A stretch of 64,000 nt of DNA from contig JACEFZ010021772.1 in the NCBI GenBank assembly GCA_014155875.1, forward strand, positions 221,501 to 285,500. The letters run 5' to 3'. Position 1 is the first letter of the stretch. Each line of letters opens with the position of its first letter. Positions 9,301 through 14,531 of the stretch are shown here, in pieces. The notes beneath the pieces were generated by a model. It did no database searches. It was not told the DNA's origin and worked only from the letters and a program-made list of their open reading frames with translations. Origin of the DNA: Cepaea nemoralis. Its lineage: Eukaryota; Mollusca; Gastropoda; Stylommatophora; Helicidae. The translations under genes and the position numbers were made by a program.

Positions 9301-10849
9301 AGTCTGGTATACCCCTACGTTGTGCAGCACCGTTCATGCTCTTGTGGAGGCGCCAGAATGTCGTAAGAGATTGCTCGGAGCACACCTTCCTGCAGAACTC
9401 GTCCCATTTGTCGGCCTTGGCCTGTTTGGCGCAGGATTTGAATAAAGTCGTCGTCCTAACGACCTCAGTCTTCAGGTTCGCCAACTCAACCTGTGGCATG
9501 TTAGCCTTTCTGGCCTTTTGCCAGTCTTTGACAGCCTGCCTCTTTCCCAGCCACACCTTCTCGACCTCTCCATTCCACCATGGTGGCTGCAGCCATCTTT
9601 CTTGTCTCCTACGGGAGGAAGTTAGTTTCCTTCTTCTGATCTTGCTTATGGCGTCTTGACCAGTGGTGTCGTACGGGAAGGCATTGGTCTTGTTTCTTTG
9701 ACTCATGGCCCCGTCTTTCTTGATCAGGATGACACAAGGGTAGTGGTCACTATCGTGGTATCCCAGTGTGCCCCACCGGCACCTTGGTGCGATGGTGGGC
9801 GACACCAGAGCCAAGTCAATGATGCTGTCAGAGTCGCCTGGTCGAGTGGCCATTCTAGTGACCTTCCCATCATTCAGACAGATTAGGGCAGCAGATGCCA
9901 GGGCGTCCTCCAAATCTTCTCCCTGTCTATTGGTGATGCAGTTCCCCCATTGACTGCCTCTGGCATTGAAGTCCCCGCAGTAGATGATATGCCTTTCATC
10001 CATATCGAACAAACTCTGCCATTGTCGCACGTCGACCTTCCCATTTCGCGCATAGACGTTAACGATTACAAGCTGCACTGGTGTCATTATTCTTAATGCC
10101 TGCACTTGCAGGGCATCGCTGTTCCAGGCGGACATATCGATCTCAGACACTAGTATGTTGTCGCGGACCAGAATGGCCTGTCCGAGGTGCCGCCTGTTAA
10201 AGAAACCCTGAAATCCCGCAACTTTGACTGTTCCGTCGGTGAGCTGTGTTTCTTGCAAGACTACAATATCGTTTCCGTAGAGTAGTTTTTCAAGAATGGG
10301 TCGGCGTTGACTAAATGATGCACAGTTCCAGTACAGTACTCGAACATTTCCGATACCCAATCTGTCACATTTTAAGCGCCTTCTGCGCGCGCCCGCCCTC
10401 TTACCACGTTGTGTCCTAGCTGGTCGTCTGGCCGTCATGTTAGGCTTAACTATCGCCACCGGGCGCCGATGATACGCCGAAAGAAGACCGGACGCGCGTG
10501 CACGAACTCCGTTGCACGGTCCGAACTCCATTTCACCACGAAAAAAGCACTTAATCCATACACATTTCAGAAAAAACACGTTCCATTTTACGGGACGAAG
10601 AAATGTCCCGCCATCTTCCCGTTCTATTAATAGATTATTTTGACTGTACTTTGGTAAAAAGTGAAAGCAAATTCAAATCGTTTAAATTATAAACCGCTGT
10701 TGAAAGGTCCAATGTCACCCCATCATATTACTACAGAATATATGTAACCGTAAAGTTACCACATATGAATCCAAAGATATGTCTATGTACTCACGTGAAA
10801 CCAACAGCGCAAAGGTAACAGCTATCGTTGCTCCTATCAGAGATGCCAT
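220..10849 (-). CDS. CYYR1/Shisa-like small cysteine-rich membrane protein, 5' three exons (partial gene)
   Basis: Coding exons are 10849-10795, 3908-3809 and 356-220. All junctions are GT-AG and the phases fit (1, then 2, then open). The joined product has an 18-residue hydrophobic N-terminus that looks like a signal peptide, a 32-residue cysteine/tyrosine-rich ectodomain with eight or nine Cys or Tyr positions, one hydrophobic transmembrane segment of about 22 residues, a CRRR stop-transfer motif and the start of a cytosolic tail. The spacing C-x3-CC-x6-CC-S just before the membrane equals that of vertebrate CYYR1 as I remember it, and resembles Shisa/VOPP1-type proteins, which act as adaptors in endomembranes. 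Function here is inferred only from topology. Remaining exons, probably a Pro/Tyr-rich tail, lie left of base 1. Intron 1 (6.9 kb) hosts a full-length sense-oriented retrotransposon; intron 2 is 3.45 kb. Confidence 0.8.
415..598. repeat. 25-26-bp minisatellite, 7 units, with RUNX-like core
   Basis: Seven tandem units lie in intron 2 of the CYYR1-like gene. Each carries AAACCACACC, which contains the RUNX core ACCACA (TGTGGT on the other strand). Units differ by one or two bases. Confidence 0.85.
740..1150 (+). pseudogene. RTE-like LINE reverse transcriptase C-terminus, decayed
   Basis: The plus-strand translation, with a stop and frameshifts, gives LLYGCETLTIS, then VEMWFLMKMQRKPWTDRKTNE and a series of degenerate IRQRQ-like residues. 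This is the signature of the C-terminal region of 'endonuclease-reverse transcriptase / craniofacial development protein 2-like' LINEs, which are common in invertebrates. It lies in intron 2 of the CYYR1-like gene, antisense to it, and is a dead fragment. At least five other pieces of this family occur in the window. Confidence 0.65.
1355..1447. repeat. Alternating purine-pyrimidine (TG/CG/CA) tract
   Basis: Interrupted GTGCGC/GCATGC/GTGTGT alternation over about 90 bp has Z-DNA-forming composition. No gene is seen here. Confidence 0.75.
1625..2000. repeat. About 76-bp minisatellite, 5 units
   Basis: The phrase TTCATTCATGCTCTGTG and its variants recur near 1641, 1717, 1797, 1872 and 1949, each followed by GCAGGCAGTCTGTTGCTCTCC-like sequence. 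Apparent ORFs across it are repeat artefacts. Confidence 0.8.
2455..2685 (+). pseudogene. hAT transposase C-terminal dimerisation domain remnant
   Basis: The frame contains FGTTYVCDQTFSKMKYVKS, then RTRLTDEHLK and a Cys-containing hydrophobic stretch, ending at a stop at 2685. This is the C-terminal hAT dimerisation region found in GTF2IRD2/ZBED5/EPM2AIP1-like proteins, which derive from hAT transposases. The N-terminal zinc finger and RNase-H-fold catalytic core are absent, so it cannot act as a transposase. Confidence 0.8.
2870..3300 (-). mobile_element. SINE-A copies (partly duplicated) inside the hAT element
   Basis: On the minus strand this matches the dispersed family called SINE-A here. 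A tRNA-like head has B box GTTCGAAAC, near-perfect at 3118, with a second diverged head near 3230. It is followed by the 'TTCAGAAAGCAATGGCAAAC' body and the 'CCTGTAAAGGATATGCAAC' tail. Two heads and two tails indicate overlapping or duplicated copies. Confidence 0.65.
3395..3510 (+). mobile_element. SINE-B 3' fragment
   Basis: It contains AGGGAAAGCTAATCCACA, ATTCAGTCCAGC and a GTATGGACTATGCTTGAGTT end. These match the body of the tRNA-headed copies at 42.3 and 46.4 kb. The tRNA-like head is missing. Confidence 0.65.
3540..3805. repeat. SINE-A tail fragment with a 78-bp direct duplication
   Basis: A GCAATGGCAAACTACTAA SINE-A body fragment leads into two tandem copies of about 78 bp containing GTACAGGACATGCAACTAAT. 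They abut the donor of exon 2 of the CYYR1-like gene. Confidence 0.65.
3809..3908 (-). CDS. CYYR1-like gene, exon 2: Cys/Tyr-rich ectodomain
   Basis: The exon sits between a TTTACTTTCAG acceptor and a GTAAGT donor and is exactly 100 nt: 2 nt, 32 codons, 2 nt. It encodes a block with seven cysteines in the pattern C-x5-C-x9-C-x3-CC-x6-CC, plus four tyrosines. It is too short to stand out as a gene by ORF length. The phase match on both sides is the main evidence. Confidence 0.8.
4140..4215. repeat. Short direct duplication (about 40 bp, x2)
   Basis: ATGCAAGTTTGTGTT followed by ATATAATTCTTGTAC occurs twice in tandem. Nothing else is recognised between 3960 and 4255. Confidence 0.7.
4258..4945. 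repeat. 50-bp minisatellite with SOX-like inverted repeat, about 13 units
   Basis: The unit holds AACAATACTATTGTT, a perfect 15-bp palindrome around one base, then CCTCTACAACCCCAGGTAAA and a purine-rich end. About nine units keep the exact palindrome; others read TATTATT, TACTGTT or AACATTGTT. It lies in intron 1 of the CYYR1-like gene. Confidence 0.9.
5038..5228. repeat. 13-bp minisatellite (CTTTACAYCTTAG)n
   Basis: About 14 units of TAGCTTTACACCT/TAGCTTTATATCT, low complexity. No gene is seen between here and 5690. Confidence 0.85.
5690..6690 (+). mobile_element. Non-autonomous retroelement-like repeat with amplified 5' module
   Basis: It begins ACTAGCTGACCCGGC and ends TTTTATAGATATAGAT after an ATTTCATCTCAATCGG motif. 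This start and end are familiar from RTE/Penelope-type dispersed repeats of invertebrates. The 5' module (CCCGGCTTCACCCAGTCCCTG through CTCCCGTTCCCGAC) is repeated four to five times at about 107-bp spacing (5760-6200). An imperfect AATAATAATAT flank on both sides could be a target duplication but is low complexity. The element class is uncertain. Confidence 0.5.
6893..10531 (-). CDS. Non-LTR retrotransposon polyprotein: endonuclease, reverse transcriptase, RNase H
   Basis: 1212 codons from ATG 10531 with no internal stop. Residues 1-55 are basic (Arg-rich). The APE-type endonuclease (about 60-270) shows N69, E94 in LQETQ, GDFN at 186-189 and SDH at 261-263. The reverse transcriptase (about 465-770) shows D614 in AIDLEDAYN, LPQGSPLSPVLF at 671-682 and the catalytic FVDD at 703-706. 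RNase H (about 990-1112) shows the full D-E-D-D set (D998 in YTDGS, E1037, D1061, D1108) and the VPGHAG loop. It ends in CPECNED, apparently a truncated zinc knuckle. The frame stays open upstream to the element's first base, but the first in-frame ATG is at 10531. The protein would nick target DNA and reverse transcribe its own RNA. All catalytic residues are present, so activity is plausible. Confidence 0.92.
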   Translation of the reverse strand: MEFGPCNGVRARASGLLSAYHRRPVAIVKPNMTARRPARTQRGKRAGARRRRLKCDRLGIGNVRVLYWNCASFSQRRPILEKLLYGNDIVVLQETQLTDGTVKVAGFQGFFNRRHLGQAILVRDNILVSEIDMSAWNSDALQVQALRIMTPVQLVIVNVYARNGKVDVRQWQSLFDMDERHIIYCGDFNARGSQWGNCITNRQGEDLEDALASAALICLNDGKVTRMATRPGDSDSIIDLALVSPTIAPRCRWGTLGYHDSDHYPCVILIKKDGAMSQRNKTNAFPYDTTGQDAISKIRRRKLTSSRRRQERWLQPPWWNGEVEKVWLGKRQAVKDWQKARKANMPQVELANLKTEVVRTTTLFKSCAKQAKADKWDEFCRKVCSEQSLTTFWRLHKSMNGAAQRRGIPDFQGTDLAWKKSDADKGKALLARYIEQTDQKDEPARHRTTTTLSQLCEGVGTDEEWTITVDILRAMLKKSPNTAPGPDGIRYGDLMVISDDDMEELAREFNTSIQRGQVKEEWLHSYLLPLPKPNKDHSKISGYRIITMQNTVGKLLEKIVAHRLAWDLEQLGCFPPTLGGYRRNKESWLNVAVFAQDVYEGFQVREETCAAAIDLEDAYNRVSFEHLMQTLLRLKVHPHLVRWIAAVLLQRKVVLRCGSWSSEPITICPGLPQGSPLSPVLFNVYTVPITEQQLDGRGRTLSFVDDILVYRQGRDRQAVANYMQGELDRISSWCADADALVNPAKATVTWFSLNNHIVKTDLPAVRMDGSILSRTQSMTYLGVRLDRSLSFKDHVDYVITKARKGLAAMRVMATANIEQRLLLLLFQGLVLSRIEYALAILTVSPTQIGRLEKVQNEAMRIILGCTRDTSCVAMRYLLDFPTMEHRIKIWRARAYLKISADEQHPLHDAVFREKGDRLKRGKSWMGRAEDVVGQVCSLTSINPGKEWVPVPPAFKCTFSCIITLDRRCREQNPAAVNAEVNALIYDHSDSPEVLIYTDGSVVKQQRSAWAFTARSAGRTVQESSGAHSMTTSSMTMEVMAVTQAFIWLESQHYTNVCVLSDSMSMIQKVEAGSVRRQWTESLRKSVVRKVTFIFVPGHAGVEGNERADKLAGSAPPVDGQPMDRADVINALKDMARTEDFDASDSTSLSRMKDLGVRIGTARREKYIGKTKRLVNQHRTGTISHRTLMHMLGGGSEHLWTCPECNEDTPTDN
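10575..10618 (-). promoter_or_regulatory. Retrotransposon 5' end: YY1-like internal promoter motif
   Basis: The first 12 bases of the element read GAAGATGGCGGG, matching the YY1 core AAGATGGCGG. The ATG in this motif opens an eight-codon upstream ORF ending at TAA. LINEs need promoters inside the transcribed unit, and human L1 also has a YY1 site at its very start. Confidence 0.5.
10795..10849 (-). CDS. CYYR1-like gene, exon 1: signal peptide
   Basis: The ATG at 10849-10847 has A at -3 and G at +4 (AAAATGG). It opens 18 codons, MASLIGATIAVTFALLVS, a typical uncharged signal peptide, followed by one extra base and a GTGAGT donor. The single base (C) combines with TG at the start of exon 2 to give Leu. 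Confidence 0.78.
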
Positions 10850-10854
10850 TTTCT

Positions 10855-10960
10855 TTACCTGTCAGGTGAAACAATGACGTCACAGCTACAAATGTATACT
10901 TCCGGTAGTTACTTCCTGGAGGCTATATTTAGATACAGCCTCGGTGAAACAAGTTGGGAA
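10855..10960 (-). promoter_or_regulatory. Candidate promoter/5'UTR of the CYYR1-like gene
   Basis: Immediately upstream of the exon 1 ATG is a perfect palindromic CRE (TGACGTCA, 10875-10882), with ETS-type cores (ACTTCCGG near 10898 and TACTTCC near 10911). No TATA box is obvious at a usual distance. Motif presence is seen; promoter activity is inferred. Confidence 0.4.
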
Positions 10961-11199
10961 ACACCCTCTCCAGGTCGGTATAGCAAATGAGGGAAGAGGT
11001 GAGTGGTTTAGGTGTGCTATTCACCAACTCAGCCTTTTCTACGTGCATTTGGTTGGAGTATGTTAGCAATAAAATACCTCAAACCTGTGAAGGAACCATT
11101 ACCACCCAGTCCATATGTGATGCTGTGTGCTCAATCTTGATCCGGTAAAACGGGTTCCTAATAATAAATTATCAATATCCTGTCCCATTGTCCTTGAAA

Positions 11200-11645
11200 G
11201 AAATGAAAGTTAGAAAAAGAATTCTTGCATGATGCATAGAAATAGTTTTAACATACGGCTGAAAATCCTGGACAATAAGTAAACAAGTGAAAAAAAAGTC
11301 AACTGAGGCCTTGGAGATGTGCTTTTATAGAGGAATGCTGAAAATTAGTTGGACAGTCAAAATGAGCATTCTGGGAAGCTGAGTGGCAAAGACAACTTAT
11401 CACAAACATCAGAAAGAAGCAGTTATTGTTTTTGGATCACATTATGAAAAGACATAAACTGGAACATGTTGTGACAACCGGAAAGATTTGCGGAAAGAGA
11501 GGTGAAGATAGGGTGAGAAGATTTTCGACAGCCTTGTGTCATGGCACGGAAGGGAGTCAATATACGAATTGATCCACGATGTCGGAGATCTTAATTTATG
11601 GAGTGTCATGATCGCCCACGCCAGCCGACAAGGCAAGTTTCAGTA
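11200..11645 (+). pseudogene. RTE-like LINE 3' end, heavily decayed
   Basis: Broken translations match the RT C-terminus seen at 55.1 kb: an 'LKILDNK' tract, then HIMKRHKLEHVVTTGKI, a GKRG remnant, and an ELIHDVGD / ANASRQG-like ending. Stops and frameshifts are scattered throughout. Confidence 0.6.
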
Positions 11646-11914
11646 CCAGTCTTATACACCCCGCTGTTATGTTAGCTCGGGGGAAGGAGAGCTCAGCATT
11701 GTAGTCCCCGTGGTAGGGAACAAGTCTCCAGGCCAACTTCACTGCGATAGATCCAAACGCTTACACTGCTGAGACATCCTGAATGTCAATGCCCGATAAA
11801 GTCACACTCTTCTAGAGCATCCACAACCAACCAGTTAGGACAGTGTGTTGCAGGGAGATTGATCTGCCAAAGTGGGGCTTTAACCTGACCTGTGCCTCTC
11901 TACACCTCCACACG

Positions 11915-12600
11915 GAACATCCTGGACAGACACTTGTCTGTCGGACATCCAGGACAGACACTAGTCTGTGGGACATCCTGGACAGACACTAGTCTATGGG
12001 ACATCCTGGACAGACACTAGTCTGTGGGACATCCTGGACAGACACTAGTCTGTGGGACATCATGGACAGACACTAGTCTGTGGGACATCCTGGACAGACA
12101 CTAGTCTGTGGGACATCCTGGACAGACACTAGTCTGTGGGACATCCTGGACAGACACTAGTCTGTGGGACATCCAGGACAGACACTAGTCTATGGGACAT
12201 CCTGGACAGACACTAGTCTGTGGGACATCCTGGACAGACACTTGTCTGTCGGACATCCAGGACAGACACTAGTCTGTGGGACATCCTGGACAGACACTAG
12301 TCTATGGGACATCCAGGACAGACACTAGTCTGTGGGACATCCTGGACAGACACTAGTCTGTGGGACATCCAGGACAGACACTAGTCTGTGGGACATCCAG
12401 GACAGACACTAGTCTGTGGGACATCCTGGACAGAACTAGACCGTGGAACATTCTTAACGGACGCTAGCCTGTGAGAAATCCTGAACAGACACTAAGCTGC
12501 GGTCATCATGGGAAGACATTGGCTGTGAAGCAGCCTTGGCAGAATTTACTCTATGGGGCATCCTTGGGAGACACTAGATAGTGATGGAATTCTCGCTCAG
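11915..12600. repeat. 28-bp minisatellite with hairpin, about 18 good units plus decayed units
   Basis: The unit is GGACATCCTGGACAG plus ACACTAGTCTGTG. Each unit can form a six-base-pair hairpin (ACAGAC / GTCTGT, loop ACTA). After about 12430 the units decay progressively. The CAGAC/GTCTG halves equal SMAD-type elements, though that may be coincidence. Confidence 0.85.
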
Positions 12601-12774
12601 AATGGAAACAGGTAGATTCAAACGTATGACTACGACGCTCCACACCCGGGACCCTAAGGAGCAGCAAATGTATGACTAGGACATCCCGTGTGTTACCGGT
12701 ACTCTAAAGGGCAGCAAATGCATGACTAAGACTCTCCATATACCGTGTGTTACAGGGAGATTAAAGAGCAGCAA
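12600..12774. repeat. Satellite 1, left remnant
   Basis: Three to four diverged units carry GCAAATGTATGACTAGGACA and CGTGTGTTACCGGTACTCT. This is the same satellite as 14.5-19.5 kb. The array is interrupted here by the retrotransposon copy. Confidence 0.85.
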
Positions 12775-13650
12775 TATGCTTATTCAAAGAGAACCATGTC
12801 ACTATTGCCTTTGTTGGGTTGACCATTGCCCCAGCTTCAGCACACCAAGTACTTATGCGATTGAGTTCAGTTTGCAGTTCTACAGCAACCTGATCTCTAT
12901 CCTTACCCTGACGATACACTAAAACATCGTCGGCATATGACAATGTCCTGCCAGGTCCAGGGATCTGATCACTGGTGATTCTCACAGTGTAGGCGTTGAA
13001 CAGCACCGGGGATAATGGTGATCCCTGTGGTAGGCCAGGATATATTGTTGTTGATTCCGACGTCCAACTGCCACATCTAAAAACTACTTTCCGTTGGAAG
13101 AGGGCTGCAGCCATCCAATTAAGGATGAACGGACTTATCTTGAGTTCAAGAAGCTGAAGCATTAGAAAATCCAATGGTACTCTGTTTTACGCGTCCTCCA
13201 GATCAATCGCTGCAGCAAAGGTTTCAATGCCTGAGTGGAAACCTTCATCAACATCATGGGCAAAAACTGCTGCAATGGTCCAGGTTTCTCTTTTGAGACA
13301 GTACCCTCCTAGGGTTGGTGGGAAAACACCTTGCTTCTCTAGCTGGCTTGATATTTTTATGACAGTTAACTTCTCCAGCAGCTTGCCTATTGTATTCTAC
13401 ATGGTTATTACTCGATATCCCTGAATTTTTGTGTGGTCCTTGCCAGGCTTCGGCTAGGGAATCAGATAGCTGTGTAACCACTCCTCCTTGATGCTAGCAC
13501 TCCCTATACTGTTGTTGTACATGTCTGCTAGTTTCTCTAGCTCGTTGTCGGTACACCTATTGATGTCGTCATATCTTATGCCATCTGGCCCTAGAGCGCT
13601 GTTTTTCGATCGTCGAAGCACTGCCTTGATTTCTTTCACTGTCACAAGAA
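12775..13650 (-). pseudogene. Inverted reverse transcriptase fragment
   Basis: It matches residues about 468-758 of the intact ORF: ALGPDGIRYDD, EEWLHSYLIP, YPGLPQGSPLSPVLFNAYT and LSYADDVLVY (FVDD replaced by YADD). A frameshift lies between 13254 and 13460. The Tyr codon after DLEDA has become TAA near 13187. Confidence 0.88.
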
Positions 13651-13654
13651 AATC

Positions 13655-14348
13655 CGGTTGATTTTCAAGAATTTGTTAGACGGTGATGCTGTCATTTACA
13701 CAGATGGGTCGGTCATCCGACATGTGAGAAGCTCATGGGCCTTTACGGCGAGGACCGGAGGGAGAATTGTGAAGGCGGACTCTGGTGCTGTTGTTGAGAC
13801 CACAAGTAGCCTGACTATGGAAGTCATGGCAGTAAGTAAAGCAATAACATGACACGAGACACAGAGATTCACTAGAGCATGTGTCCTTAGCGACTCAATG
13901 AGGATGTTCAAGAGGATAGAGATGGGATGGATCCGAAGAGAGTGGTTGCTGTCTCTGCAGCGGTCTCGGCTGGCAAAGATTAGTTTCATCTTCGTGCCAG
14001 GGCATGCGAGAGTACAAGGAAATGAGCGGGCTGACAAGCTCGCAGGTGTGGCTAATGTGGAGGGCGGACGCGCCATGGACCAGGCTGACATTCTGAATGC
14101 ACTACGAGAAGTAAGACTTTTGCGAGAACCAAGTGATGACTGCAAATCTACAACCATGGTCAGACTGCGAGAACAGCAAATTAAAAGAGGTGTGGCCAAG
14201 CAAGAACACTACGCAGGAAGCCAAAGACAATTGATAAACCAACACAGAACTGATGTCATTAGCCGCTACACGCTGCGGAATTTGCTGAGGAGGGGATCCA
14301 AGCACTTATGGACTGGATTGTTCAATGTGCAATGAGGATGATCTGTCG

Positions 14349-14350
<2 letters not shown>
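13655..14350 (+). pseudogene. RNase H and C-terminal fragment of the LINE
   Basis: It matches residues about 983-1212: AVIYTDGSV, MEVMAVSKA, VLSDSM, FVPGHARVQGNERADKLAG and QHRTDVISRYTLRN. A TGA interrupts it at about 13850, and the last 20 codons need a frame change. In the original frame the C-terminal NEDDLSTN ends at a TAA that belongs to the first CTAA units of the tail. Confidence 0.88.
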
Positions 14351-14403
<53 letters not shown>

Positions 14404-14459
14404 GACTGACTGACTGACTAACTAACTAACTAATTAACTAACTAATTAACTAACTAACT

Positions 14460-14492
<33 letters not shown>

Positions 14493-14531
14493 TAACTAAA
14501 CTAACTAACTAACTAACTAAACCAACTAACT
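14346..14531 (+). repeat. (CTAA)n 3' tail of the LINE copy
   Basis: About 185 bp of ACTAACTAACTA, with ACTG and TTAACT variants. It directly follows the end of the coding sequence with no 3'UTR. Confidence 0.9.

Larger units (their letters stand above)
6882..10618 (-). mobile_element. Full-length non-LTR retrotransposon (Ingi/I-like, EN-RT-RNH), 3.74 kb
   Basis: It is bounded by a perfect 14-bp target-site duplication CCGTTCTATTAATA (6868-6881 and 10619-10632). Read on the minus strand, the 5' end starts GAAGATGGCGGGAC, a YY1-like motif. A short leader is followed by one 1212-codon ORF, and the element ends in a short ACTGATA-type tandem tail. There is no separate ORF1 and essentially no 3'UTR. 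Single-ORF LINEs with EN, RT and RNase H fit the Ingi clade best, with I/Nimb as alternatives. The intact ORF and identical duplications suggest a recent insertion. It lies in intron 1 of the CYYR1-like gene in sense orientation. Confidence 0.9.
12775..14531. mobile_element. 5'-inverted, truncated copy of the Ingi/I-like LINE (twin-priming structure)
   Basis: The left part (12775-13650) is an inverted RT segment. The right part (13655-14350) is the RNase H/3' segment in plus orientation, followed by a (CTAA)n tail. Residues equivalent to about 759-982 of the intact copy are missing at the inversion. The flanks AAAGAGCAGCAA (12763-12774) and AAAGGGCAGCAA (14532-14543) look like a target duplication with one change, made of satellite sequence. 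The copy carries stops and frameshifts and is inactive. Confidence 0.85.

Noticed and set aside
6918..10400. Several plus-strand ORFs of 60-190 codons opposite the retrotransposon
   Set aside because: Shadows of the long minus-strand coding frame; no motifs of their own.
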